Shown: in pieces, positions 24,360-33,038 of the stretch
Layout of the letters: the number at the start of each line of letters is the position of its first letter
Numbering within the stretch: position 1 is the stretch's first letter
Assembly: GCF_019511605.1 (NCBI RefSeq)
Contig: NZ_JAEUAV010000016.1
Span: 62,001-126,000, forward strand
Source of the DNA: Paraburkholderia phenoliruptrix
GTDB taxonomy: Bacteria > Pseudomonadota > Gammaproteobacteria > Burkholderiales > Burkholderiaceae
Direction: 5' to 3'
Length of the DNA: 64,000 nucleotides
Position numbers and translations under genes: made by a program
Notes under the pieces: model-generated
Databases searched by the model: none
Seen by the model: only the letters and a program-made list of their open reading frames with translations
What the model was told of the DNA's origin: nothing

Positions 24360-26957
24360 ATGTTCCATCGATATAAGAATAAATTCGACCGGCTGCGCGC
24401 CGCGATGTTCGTCCGTGCATCGAAGGCGCCTGGCATCAGGGGATTGCTCTCGCCCGTGCTCGCGCTCGCGATCTGCGCGCTACTGCTGGTCGTGCTTCAG
24501 CACCTCTCCCAAGCCGTCGACTACCGCTCCGTCATGCACGAGTTGCGCCGCCTGAGCGCCGCAGAATGGATCGCAGCGCTGGCGGCAACCGTGCTTAGTT
24601 ATCTCGCGCTCGTCGGCCGCGATGCGGTCGGCCTGCGCTACCTGGGCGCGCGCGTGCCGCCCGCGGCGCTGTGGATCGGCGCGACCGCGGGCTCCGCGCT
24701 CGGCAATGCGACCGGCTTCGGCGCATTGACGGGCGGCGCCGTGCGCGCCCGCGTCTACGGGGCGGCGCGCATCACGCCCGCGCAGATCGGCCGCATGACG
24801 GTCTTCACGAGCGTTTCCCTCGCACTCGCGCTAGTTCTGATGACTGCGCTCGGCATGGTCTGCGTGGCCGGGCTGCTGGCACCCATGCTGCACCTGCCGA
24901 CGGCAGGCGTGCGCTGGGTGGGGGCCGCGCTGCTCGGCGCGCTGATTCTGCTGACCGCGGCCTGCCGCGTCGAGACGCGCGCGATCCGCACGCGCTGGCA
25001 GTGGCTGTCGTTCGACATTCCCGCGCGCCGCGACCTCGTCGAGCAGGTGGGTCTCGCCGTCGTCGACGTGGTCGCCGCCGGCCTCGCGTTGTGGGCGCTG
25101 CTGCCGCATGCCGACGTGAACTTTGTCACCTTCATCACCGTTTATGCGGCGGCAATGCTGCTCGGCATGATCGGCCATACGCCCGGCGGCGTCGGCGTGT
25201 TCGAAGCGGCCATGGTGTTCACGCTGAACGGCAGCGTCGCGACCCAACAGATGCTCGCAGCGCTGCTCGCCTATCGCGCCATTTACTTCGGCGCGCCGCT
25301 CGTCGTCTCCGCCGCATTGCTGGCGGGCTTCGAGGGCCGCGCGCTCAAAGGGCGTCTGCCGTTGCGGCACGCGGCCGGCGCGTCGAAGCTCGCGCCGCTG
25401 TTTCTGAGCCTCGTCACCTTCGTGGTGGGCGGCATGCTGGTGATCTCCAGCGCTACGCCCGCCTTCTGGCAGCGCCTTCATATCCTGCGCGACGTGCTGC
25501 CGCTGTGGGTGCTCGAAAGCTCGCAGATGCTGTGCAGCGTGCTCGGCGTACTGTTGCTGTTCGTCGCGCGCGGGCTGCTGCGGCGTCTGGATGCGGCCTG
25601 GTGGATGACCTTGCTGCTGGCGGTACTGAGCCTCGGCTTGTCGCTTACCAAGGGTCTGGCGTTTGTCGAAGCCGGTGTGTTGTGCACGCTGATCGTGCTG
25701 CTGCTCGTCACGCGCCGACGCTTCAATCGCCATTCGTCGCTGTTTGCCGAGCGTTTCACGGCGGGTTGGCTCGTGTCGGTCGCGATGGTTCTGATGCTCG
25801 CGACGTGGGTGATGCTGTTCGCGTTCCGTGACGTGCCCTATACACGCGACCTGTGGTGGCAATTCGCCTTCGACGAACGCGCTCCGCGTGCGCTGCGCGC
25901 GACGCTGGCCGCGAGCCTCTTTGCAGCCATCTTCTCGTTCTGGCAGTTGCTGCGCCCAGCGCCCGGCCGTTTTGTCAAGCCTGCGCCCGAAGATCTGCAG
26001 GACGCGGCGCGCATCGTGCGCGCGCAGGAACGCAGCGACGCCGGTCTCGCGCTGATGGGCGACAAGAGCTTTCTGTTCTCCGAGTCGCGCGAGGCGTTCC
26101 TGATGTACGCGAAGTACGGCCGCACGTGGGCCGCGCTGCACGATCCGGTGGGGCCGCGCGAAGAGTGGGCGGGTCTCATCAGCAAGTTCGTCGCGCTCGC
26201 GCACGCGCACGGCGGGCGCGCGGCGTTCTACCAGGTGCGGGCAAACGCGTTGCCGTTGTATCTCGACGCCGGCCTCTCGCTGATGAAGCTCGGCGAGGAA
26301 GCGCACGTCGTGCTGGAGGAGTTCGACCTGAAGGGCTCGCATCGCGCGCATCTGCGCTACGCGCTCAAGCGCGGTGAGCGCGACGGCTTCACCGTCGAAG
26401 TGATCGATCAGGCGGACGTGCCCGCGTCGCTCGAAACGCTGCGCGGTATTTCCGACGGCTGGCTAAACTGCCGCGACGCGCGTGAAAAGAGCTTCTCGGT
26501 CGCAGCCTTCACCGACGAATATCTCGCCGCGCAATCGGTCATGCTGGTGCGCCAGAACGGCGAGCCCGTCGCGTTCGTCACCTTCATGACGACGGACCTG
26601 AACACCGAGGCGACAGTCGGCGTGATGCGCCACGTGGAAAGTGCGTCGCCGTATGCAATGGAATACCTGTTCACGCAACTGGCGCTGCATCTGAAGCAGG
26701 CGGGTTTCCGCTCGCTCAGTCTCGGCATTGCGCCGCTCTCGGGCATGCAGCCGACGCCGCTTGCGTCGCGCTGGCACCGGGTGGCGGGCATCGTGTGGCG
26801 CTTCGGCGGCCGCTTCTATAACTTCCGCGGACTGCGCGCTTTCAAGAGCAAGTTCCAGCCGCATTGGGAGCCGCGCTACCTCGCGGCGTCGGGTTCGGTG
26901 GGTGTGGTGTTCACGCTCGCGGACCTGTCATTGCTGGCGGGAGGCCGGCGTTCATGA
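24360..26957 (+). CDS. mprF: Bifunctional lysylphosphatidylglycerol flippase/synthetase MprF
   Basis: 865 residues. The N-terminal 540 or so residues are a polytopic flippase domain (GNATGFGALTGGAVRARVYG, MIGHTPGGVGVFEAAMVF). The C-terminal 300 residues are the GNAT-like synthase that transfers an amino acid from tRNA to phosphatidylglycerol (SFLFSESREAFLMYAKYGR, GVMRHVESASPYAMEYLF, FKSKFQPHWEPRYL). The modified lipid lowers surface negative charge and protects against cationic peptides. ATG 24360 is given; TTG 24354 lies six bases after AAGG and is an alternative. The stop overlaps acvB (ATGA). Confidence 0.94.
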   Translation: MFHRYKNKFDRLRAAMFVRASKAPGIRGLLSPVLALAICALLLVVLQHLSQAVDYRSVMHELRRLSAAEWIAALAATVLSYLALVGRDAVGLRYLGARVPPAALWIGATAGSALGNATGFGALTGGAVRARVYGAARITPAQIGRMTVFTSVSLALALVLMTALGMVCVAGLLAPMLHLPTAGVRWVGAALLGALILLTAACRVETRAIRTRWQWLSFDIPARRDLVEQVGLAVVDVVAAGLALWALLPHADVNFVTFITVYAAAMLLGMIGHTPGGVGVFEAAMVFTLNGSVATQQMLAALLAYRAIYFGAPLVVSAALLAGFEGRALKGRLPLRHAAGASKLAPLFLSLVTFVVGGMLVISSATPAFWQRLHILRDVLPLWVLESSQMLCSVLGVLLLFVARGLLRRLDAAWWMTLLLAVLSLGLSLTKGLAFVEAGVLCTLIVLLLVTRRRFNRHSSLFAERFTAGWLVSVAMVLMLATWVMLFAFRDVPYTRDLWWQFAFDERAPRALRATLAASLFAAIFSFWQLLRPAPGRFVKPAPEDLQDAARIVRAQERSDAGLALMGDKSFLFSESREAFLMYAKYGRTWAALHDPVGPREEWAGLISKFVALAHAHGGRAAFYQVRANALPLYLDAGLSLMKLGEEAHVVLEEFDLKGSHRAHLRYALKRGERDGFTVEVIDQADVPASLETLRGISDGWLNCRDAREKSFSVAAFTDEYLAAQSVMLVRQNGEPVAFVTFMTTDLNTEATVGVMRHVESASPYAMEYLFTQLALHLKQAGFRSLSLGIAPLSGMQPTPLASRWHRVAGIVWRFGGRFYNFRGLRAFKSKFQPHWEPRYLAASGSVGVVFTLADLSLLAGGRRS

Positions 26958-28276
26958 TTCTGCATTCGTTCTTCCGGCTCGCCGTAGTGGCGGGTCTCGT
27001 CTCCTGCAGCACGCTCGCAGCAGCCGCGGCGACCACCGCCGCAAGTTCTCCCGCTAACGCCGCCACGACCATTCCCGGCGGCCGCTACGGCAACGTCACC
27101 GTGACGCGGCCGAGCGGTCCGCTGCGCGGCTTCGTCGTGCTTTTCTCGCAGTCGAGCGGCTGGAGCGCGGCCGATCAGCAAAGCGCCGATGCGCTCGCCA
27201 AGGCCGGCGCGTTGACCGTCGGCGTGGATACCGCGCGCTATGCGGCGAATCTGGCGGCCAACGTCGGGGCCGAGCCCGCGCAGAAAAACGAGACCTGTCA
27301 TCAACTCGTGGGCGATGCTGAGGCGTTGAGTCACCAGTTGGAGCGGCAGTCGCAGTCGAGCCATTATTTCGCGCCGATCGTCGCGGGCACCGGCCAGGGC
27401 GCGACGCTCGCGTTGCAGGTGCTCGAACAGGCGCCTTCGAACACGATTGCAGGCGCTGTGATGGTGGATGCCGAGCGCACGCTCGATGCGCGTTTCAAGC
27501 CTTGCCCGCCTGATCCGACCATCATTCGCGACAAGATTCCGGGCTTCGTCGAAAAGGCGTCGACGGGCAACGCCGACCGCGCGCGGCTTGTCGCGTTGGT
27601 CACACCGCATCTGCAAACCGTCGCGACTCATGACGAAGATGTCTCCGATTTGCCGCTGATCGAATTGCCCGCCGCGCATCCGAACGGTTTGATGGCGATC
27701 GTCATTTCCGGCGACGGCGGCTGGCGCGATCTCGACAAGACCATCGCGCAGGCGCTGCAGAAAGACGGCGTGTCGGTGATCGGTTGGGACAGCCTGCGCT
27801 ACTTCTGGAGTGAAAAGCCGCCCGCGCAGACGAGCCGCGATCTCGCCCGGGTGATGCAGACCTACGGCGCACGCTGGCACGCGGAGCATATCGCGCTGAT
27901 TGGCTATTCGTTCGGCGCCGACGTCATGCCGTTCGCGTATAACCGCTTGCCGGAAGCGTTGCGCGCCAAGGTGTCGCTGATCTCGCTGCTTGGCTTCGCG
28001 CCGGAAGCCGATTTCCAGATTCGCGTCGGGGGCTGGCTCGGTATGCCGGCAAGCGACAAGGCGCTGAAGGTGCGTCCCGAACTCGCGCGCGTGCCGCCGG
28101 GCATCGTGCAATGCATCTACGGGCAGGAGGAGGAAGGCTCCTTGTGCCCGGCGCTGACGAAAACCGGTATCGAGGTGATCAGGACTTCAGGCGACCATCA
28201 CTTCGGCGGCGACTACAACGCGCTCGAACGGCGCATTCTCAGCGCGTTCAAGAAGCAAAGCGGCGTACGCGACTGA
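26954..28276 (+). CDS. acvB: AcvB/VirJ-like periplasmic serine hydrolase
   Basis: 440 residues. A signal peptide (ILHSFFRLAVVAGLVSCSTLAAA) is followed by two alpha/beta-hydrolase-type domains. The second carries GYSFGADVMPF with the nucleophile serine, and the end holds a likely histidine in SGDHHFGGDYNALER. In Agrobacterium AcvB hydrolyses lysyl-phosphatidylglycerol made by the MprF homologue LpiA. The four-base overlap with mprF supports the same pairing, a synthase and its periplasmic counter-enzyme controlling lipid charge. Confidence 0.9.
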   Translation: MILHSFFRLAVVAGLVSCSTLAAAAATTAASSPANAATTIPGGRYGNVTVTRPSGPLRGFVVLFSQSSGWSAADQQSADALAKAGALTVGVDTARYAANLAANVGAEPAQKNETCHQLVGDAEALSHQLERQSQSSHYFAPIVAGTGQGATLALQVLEQAPSNTIAGAVMVDAERTLDARFKPCPPDPTIIRDKIPGFVEKASTGNADRARLVALVTPHLQTVATHDEDVSDLPLIELPAAHPNGLMAIVISGDGGWRDLDKTIAQALQKDGVSVIGWDSLRYFWSEKPPAQTSRDLARVMQTYGARWHAEHIALIGYSFGADVMPFAYNRLPEALRAKVSLISLLGFAPEADFQIRVGGWLGMPASDKALKVRPELARVPPGIVQCIYGQEEEGSLCPALTKTGIEVIRTSGDHHFGGDYNALERRILSAFKKQSGVRD

Positions 28277-28789
28277 TCAATACTCTGCCGCGCGCCGGCT
28301 GGCTGGCGCGTGGCCTCGTCACGTAGAAACGGGCGAGGCGTCGCCGATCTATCACGCAACGCCTGCGCCGCGGTGCGCGGGCGCTGCATCGCTGCAAAAG
28401 CGGGCCGTGCGGGCCGCAATGCAGCGCAAGCCGATGCATGTGACGCGCTTCGCTTCTGACGGGCGCACCTTCGTTCGCCCTCCAACATGCTTCACAACCA
28501 CCCGCTCGGCCGATCGCGCTTTGCGAGCGCTATCGCACATATGGCGGCGCTGCCGGCTTTTATGATCCTTTCAAATCGTACAGCCTGGTCGATCGGCCAT
28601 CGTGCGGTCAACCGACGCTGCCAGGCGCCGTTGCGTCCATTCTGGTTGTGACGTTCTACTGCGATAACGCAGCATGCCATCGCGCAGCGGCACTGTGCGC
28701 AGGCGTGCTTTCGACATGACGGGCAATGGTCATCGCGCGGCGGGCGGCCGTGCGCGGCATGTCCGTGCATGCGCCACGCGAGGCCGTGA
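28277..28789. other. Intergenic region upstream of the adenylation gene
   Basis: 513 bp. GC-rich short inverted repeats around 28395-28430 (GCGGGCCGTGCGGGCCGC) are present, but no T run. No gene can be supported. The promoter of the adenylation-carrier-hydrolase cluster should lie here but I cannot point to a convincing -35/-10. Confidence 0.4.
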
Positions 28790-30403
28790 ATGCTGGATTC
28801 CTTCTTCTTCGACATGGCCGCGCGCGAGCCCGAGCGGAGCGCGTTGTGGGTCGACGAACAGTTGTACCGCTATCGCGAACTCGCTGAGCGTGCCGGGCGC
28901 ATCGCGGCTGGATTGACCTGCGCGATGCCTGCCGACGGCCCGCGCCGCTGTCTGCTGTTCGCGCATCGCAGCGTGGCCGCATACGCCGGCGTGCTCGGCA
29001 TCCTGAAGGCGGGGCTCGCGTATGTGCCGCTCAATCCGACGCTGCCCGCGGCGCGCATCGCGGCAACTATCGGGCAATCCGGGGCGCCGGTGCTGCTGGT
29101 CGACCGGCGCTGCGCGACGCGCCTCGACGAAGTGCTGCTGTTGATAGACGAGTGCCCGCAGGTGTTTTTTATCGGCGACGAAGAGGAGCCGGGCAGTCTG
29201 ACTGAAACGCCAGATAGCCGTAAAACGCTGCGCACCGATCATCTGCCGCGGCTGCCGGACGTATCGACGGCTGTGCAACTCCCAGCGGCTTCACGCGCGC
29301 CGCAAGATCACGCGTATGTGCTGTTCACGTCCGGCTCGACCGGCGCGCCGAAAGGCGTGCCGATCTCGCATGCAAACGCCTGTGCCTATGTGACGGGGCA
29401 ACTGCAATTGCTCGGCCGGCTGCCCGACGCGCGCCATGCGCAGTTCTGCGAACTCTCCTTCGATCCTTCCGTGCACGACATGTTCGTGTGCTGGGCAAAC
29501 GGCGCGTGCCTCTATGTGCCCGCGACCGTCGAGCCGATCTATAACGCCGACTTCATCCGGCAACATGCGATCACGCATTGGAACAGCGTGCCGTCGGTGG
29601 CCGTCTTCATGCAGCAGTTGCGCAAGCTCGGACCCGACGCATTTCCAAGCCTGCAAGTCACGTGTTTTGGTGGCGAGGCGCTGCCGCGCGACGTCGTCCA
29701 CGCGTGGCGGCGCGCCGCGCCGAACTGCCGGATCTTCAACGTGTACGGTCCCACCGAAACGACCATCGGCTGCGCGGCGTTCGAAGTCACGGCAGCGTTT
29801 CTCGCTGACTCGAGCTGGTCGACGATGCCGCTCGGCAAGGCCGTTCCCGGCATGGATCTGCTGGTCGTCGATGCGGCACTTGAGCCTGTCGCATGCGGCG
29901 AAAGCGGCGAACTGCTGATCGGCGGGCCGCAAGTGGCGGCGGGCTACTTGCGTGCCGACGAAGCGAATAATCACCGCTTTATCGACCGGCGCTACGCGGG
30001 CTACCGCTCGTCGCACTGGTATCGAAGCGGCGACGCTGCGCGACAAGTGGCGGGGTACGGCCTGGTTTTTCAGGGCCGTCTGGATACGCAAATCAAGATT
30101 CGCGGCAACCGGGTCGAGCTCGAGGAAGTCGAGCAGGTGATCCGGGATTGCAGCAGCGCTGCGTTGTGCGCGGTGATTCCGTGGCCCCTCGATAACACCG
30201 GCCGGGCCGATGAGCTGATCGCGTTTCTAACCGGTGTACCGGTCGATGCGGCGCAGGTCGTGCGCGGCTGCCGGCAACGCTTGCCGGCCTACGCGGTGCC
30301 GCAGCGGGTGATCGCGCTCGAAACGATGCCGCTCAACGCGAATGGAAAGATCGACAGAAGGGCGCTCGCGGCCCACTACGCCAGCTGCAATGTGCTCACC
30401 TGA
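28790..30403 (+). CDS. Stand-alone amino-acid adenylation domain (NRPS-like)
   Basis: 537-residue AMP-forming enzyme of the NRPS adenylation type. The ATP loop YVLFTSGSTGAPKGVPISH lies at about residues 176-194 (A3), FDPSVHDMF at about 224 (A4), YGPTET at about 318 (A5), and NANGKIDRR near 516 (A10) with the catalytic lysine. The Asp of the A4 motif that anchors the substrate amino group is kept, pointing to an amino acid rather than a fatty acid. The carrier protein 69 bp downstream is the likely acceptor. GAGG lies six bases before the ATG. The substrate cannot be read reliably. Confidence 0.85.
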   Translation: MLDSFFFDMAAREPERSALWVDEQLYRYRELAERAGRIAAGLTCAMPADGPRRCLLFAHRSVAAYAGVLGILKAGLAYVPLNPTLPAARIAATIGQSGAPVLLVDRRCATRLDEVLLLIDECPQVFFIGDEEEPGSLTETPDSRKTLRTDHLPRLPDVSTAVQLPAASRAPQDHAYVLFTSGSTGAPKGVPISHANACAYVTGQLQLLGRLPDARHAQFCELSFDPSVHDMFVCWANGACLYVPATVEPIYNADFIRQHAITHWNSVPSVAVFMQQLRKLGPDAFPSLQVTCFGGEALPRDVVHAWRRAAPNCRIFNVYGPTETTIGCAAFEVTAAFLADSSWSTMPLGKAVPGMDLLVVDAALEPVACGESGELLIGGPQVAAGYLRADEANNHRFIDRRYAGYRSSHWYRSGDAARQVAGYGLVFQGRLDTQIKIRGNRVELEEVEQVIRDCSSAALCAVIPWPLDNTGRADELIAFLTGVPVDAAQVVRGCRQRLPAYAVPQRVIALETMPLNANGKIDRRALAAHYASCNVLT

Positions 30404-30472
30404 GAACGAAACAGTCCGCGCGACGGCGACGTTCGAGCGCCGCGCGCGCCACCACACATCCGGGGAAAACGA

Positions 30473-30733
30473 ATGAAACAACATGTGCGCCGCATTCTTC
30501 AGGAGACTGCCTGCCTGAACGTGGCCGTCGACACGCTCGGCGACGACGACGACCTGTACGCCGCCGGTTTGTCGTCGCTCGGCACCGTGCGCGTGATGCT
30601 GGCCATCGAGGAAAACTTCGCGGTCGAAATTCCCGGCACGCTGATCACGCATGCGATGTTCGCCAGCATTGCCGCGCTCGCCGGCGTGATTGCGCAGATC
30701 GTGCCGGAGGAGTCGCTTGCGGCGCGAACCTGA
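30473..30733 (+). CDS. Acyl/peptidyl carrier protein
   Basis: 86 residues, four-helix carrier fold. GLSSLGTVRVMLAIEENFAVEIP holds the attachment site: the serine of LSSL near residue 34-35 carries phosphopantetheine, replacing the usual DSL by SSL. It lies between an adenylation enzyme and a double alpha/beta-hydrolase on the same strand, so it probably receives the activated amino acid. GGGGA precedes the ATG. Confidence 0.85.
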   Translation: MKQHVRRILQETACLNVAVDTLGDDDDLYAAGLSSLGTVRVMLAIEENFAVEIPGTLITHAMFASIAALAGVIAQIVPEESLAART

Positions 30734-30761
30734 GACGGCGCTCGCGCGACCCATCACGATC

Positions 30762-32744
30762 ATGCCGACGATGACACCCATGACGTTCGACGGCTGTTTC
30801 GGATGGCTGCACCGGCCTCGCAGCGTGCAGGCGACGATGGGCGTGGTGCTGTGCAATCCGTTCGGTTATGAGGCGCTGTCTGCGTATCGCGGCTGGCGCG
30901 ATCTCGCGGATGCGCTGGCTGCGCGCGGCGTGACGGCACTGCGCTTCGACTATCCCGGCACCGGCGATTCGAGCGGCAACGAAGAAGACCCGCTGCGCTG
31001 GCGCGCGTGGCTCGACAGCATCAAGTCGGCGGTTGGCGTGCTGCGCGAGCAAAGCGGCGTCTCGCGCATCACGTTGTGCGGCTTGCGTCTTGGCGCGACG
31101 CTCGCCGCCATCGCAGCCCAGGAGCTGGGCGGCGTCGACGACCTCATCATGCTGATGCCGCTCGTGTCGGGCAAGGCGTACATTCGCGAGCTGGAACTCC
31201 AGCAGCATACGTGGCTCGCTGCACAACGCGCGCTCGGACTGGAGCTGGGGGACGAGCGCGCCGGCACCGTCGGCGCGCACGGGTTCAGGTTGTATCCGGA
31301 CACGCTCGCGCTGCTCGCAAAGGTGGATCTGACTGCCGCCGATGCAGGTCGGGCCACGCATGGCGAAGCGCGGCTCGCGCGGCGCGTGCTGCTGCACGAT
31401 ATCAACGATAGTGCGCGCTTGCAGAGACTGGCGGCGCACTATCGGGCGCTCGGCATGCCGGTGGAGGTGCAACTGTCCGGCGAATACGGACGGTTCTTGC
31501 TCAATCCCAGCTACAGCGAGTCGCCGCGCCGGGCGTTCGACAGCGTGCTCGAGTGGCTCGATGGCGGGGCGTCTGCCCTGTCGATGGGGGCAATGTGTTT
31601 CAGTGCGCAAACTGCGTCGGGTGTCCCGCACGCGCCGGAGGCAACGGATGCGTCGAGTGCGCCGAACCCACAGATCGAACAAATTGCACAGATTGCGCAA
31701 GTCGACGTCACTCCCGCCGCGCCGTCGGTGAACATTGCTTTCGCCGACGGCCGCGAGAGGCCCGTGGTGTTCGGCGGCTACGTGGGGGTGCTATGCGAGC
31801 CGCGGCGCGCACTGCACGGCGCGCCGGCAGTGCTGTTCGTCAACACCGGCGGCGTGCACCGAATCGGCGACAGTCGCTTCACCGTGTTGATGGCGCGGCA
31901 GCTCGCCGCGCAAGGCATTGCTTCGCTGCGCATGGACCTGAGCGGTCTTGGCGACAGCGTGCGCCGCGACGCGGCGCTGACGCTCGACACGGTCTATTCG
32001 CAGTACTCGATTGACGATGCGTGTGCCGGCGTCGACTGGCTGACGGCCGCCGGCTATCCGAAGATCGTCATGGCCGGTGTGTGCAGCGGCGCGTATGTGA
32101 GCCTGCATGCGGCGCTCGCGCGCGCTGCCGTAACCGGTTGTGTATGCATCAATCTGCCGTTTTTCAGCTGGGGCGGCGCGCGCGTTCGGCCGGGCGCGCA
32201 GTACGTCGCGTCGAGCGAAGTGTATCGGCGCGCCATGCGCAATCCGCGCAAGTGGCTGCGTTTGTTGACAGGCCAGGCCAATGCCCGCGCGATCGGCCTG
32301 GCACTCGCGCGACGTCTGTCCGCACGCGTCGCCGCGCGCGCGGGCGCAGTGCTCGAAGGTTTGCTTGGCGAGCGCACGCCTGGCGGGGCGATTCGCCGAC
32401 TCGCGTTCGAACTGGAGCGCAAGGGCGTGCAAACCGCGCTGCTGTACGGCACGCTCGATGAGGGCCTCGACGAGCTCGACATTCATTTCGGTCCCGACGG
32501 TAACAGGCTGCGCAAGCGCAGCAACATATCGGTCAAGCAGATCGCCAGGGTCGATCACGCGCTGTTTTCAAGCGGCGCGCGTGAAGCGATGATGGCGCAA
32601 TTCGAACGGTTCTTGCGCGAGCGCATCCTGGGCGCGTACAGCGATTCGGCAACTACAGCTGCATCTGCATCTGCGTCTCGCGGCTTGCGCACCGCGCAGC
32701 CAGGCTCGCAGCCGCGACGCCAGCCCGGAGTGCAACGGCCCTGA
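30762..32744 (+). CDS. Double alpha/beta-hydrolase, exosortase-associated-hydrolase-like fusion
   Basis: 660 residues in two alpha/beta-hydrolase domains joined by a Gln/Ile/Ala-rich linker (about 300-330). Domain 1 has DYPGTGDSSG and, at the nucleophile elbow, GLRLG with Arg in place of Ser (about residue 108). Domain 2 has DLSGLGDS and GVCSG with Cys in that place (about residue 440). As I recall, the separate exosortase A-associated hydrolases 2 and 1 carry GLRLG and GLCxG, so this looks like a fusion of both. The gene overlaps or closely follows the carrier protein. ATG 30762 has no ribosome binding site; TTG 30717, inside the carrier gene, follows GGAGGAG and may be the coupled start. 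Confidence 0.75.
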   Translation: MPTMTPMTFDGCFGWLHRPRSVQATMGVVLCNPFGYEALSAYRGWRDLADALAARGVTALRFDYPGTGDSSGNEEDPLRWRAWLDSIKSAVGVLREQSGVSRITLCGLRLGATLAAIAAQELGGVDDLIMLMPLVSGKAYIRELELQQHTWLAAQRALGLELGDERAGTVGAHGFRLYPDTLALLAKVDLTAADAGRATHGEARLARRVLLHDINDSARLQRLAAHYRALGMPVEVQLSGEYGRFLLNPSYSESPRRAFDSVLEWLDGGASALSMGAMCFSAQTASGVPHAPEATDASSAPNPQIEQIAQIAQVDVTPAAPSVNIAFADGRERPVVFGGYVGVLCEPRRALHGAPAVLFVNTGGVHRIGDSRFTVLMARQLAAQGIASLRMDLSGLGDSVRRDAALTLDTVYSQYSIDDACAGVDWLTAAGYPKIVMAGVCSGAYVSLHAALARAAVTGCVCINLPFFSWGGARVRPGAQYVASSEVYRRAMRNPRKWLRLLTGQANARAIGLALARRLSARVAARAGAVLEGLLGERTPGGAIRRLAFELERKGVQTALLYGTLDEGLDELDIHFGPDGNRLRKRSNISVKQIARVDHALFSSGAREAMMAQFERFLRERILGAYSDSATTAASASASRGLRTAQPGSQPRRQPGVQRP

Positions 32745-32752
32745 CATGCCGC

Positions 32753-32815
32753 GGCCCTAAATGCAGCAGGGGCCCTATACGCAGCGGCCCTACACGCAGC
32801 GGCCCTACACGCAGC
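32753..32815. repeat. 15-bp tandem units upstream of the ilvA leader
   Basis: GGCCCTATACGCAGC (32771-32785) and two copies of GGCCCTACACGCAGC (32786-32815) follow a degenerate unit starting at 32753. Similar degenerate sequence (GGCCCTGACATGC) overlaps the 3' end of the hydrolase gene. The array stops eight bases before the TTGACA box of the ilvA promoter. Confidence 0.75.
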
Positions 32816-32822
32816 GGCCGCA

Positions 32823-32851
32823 TTGACAAATCCTCGCGAGTCAACGATGAT
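32823..32851 (+). promoter_or_regulatory. Sigma-70 promoter of the ilvA leader
   Basis: A perfect TTGACA (32823-32828), a 17-bp spacer and GATGAT (32846-32851, four of six matches) form the best promoter before the attenuator. Transcription would start near 32857-32859, at or just before the second ATG of the leader peptide, which would make the leader mRNA nearly leaderless. Confidence 0.6.
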
Positions 32852-32921
32852 CGGCCACATGAACTGCCTCGACATCCGTATTGCGCTGATTATTAGCATC
32901 ATTCATCGAATGGTGGGTTAG
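32847..32921 (+). CDS. Isoleucine-rich ilvA leader peptide
   Basis: A 24-codon frame (20 codons if started at ATG 32859) containing seven Ile codons, five of them within the stretch DIRIALIISIIHRMVG. The last codons overlap the antiterminator arm GGTGGGTTA, so a ribosome that reaches the stop TAG covers that arm. Shortage of charged tRNA-Ile would stall the ribosome on the Ile codons upstream and leave it free. The upstream base sequence has no clear Shine-Dalgarno element. This is the sensing part of a transcription attenuator for threonine dehydratase. Confidence 0.85.
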   Translation: MIGHMNCLDIRIALIISIIHRMVG

Positions 32922-32972
32922 CGCGCGTCTGATTGCAGTCACACATAACCCGCCCCACGAGGCGGGTTTTTT
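32912..32972 (+). terminator. ilvA transcription attenuator (antiterminator and terminator)
   Basis: Terminator: AACCCGCC (32947-32954), loop CCACGA, GGCGGGTT (32961-32968), then a T run to 32972. Antiterminator: GGTGGGTTA (32912-32920) can pair over nine positions with TAACCCGCC (32946-32954), with one G-U pair. The two structures exclude each other. The ilvA start lies 66 bases further on, so the terminator controls read-through into ilvA. Confidence 0.9.
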
Positions 32973-33038
32973 GTATCCGCTGGCTCCCGCCTCCTGGTCG
33001 ACTTTCAATGCCATGTCATTGCCGCACAGGAGCTTGCC

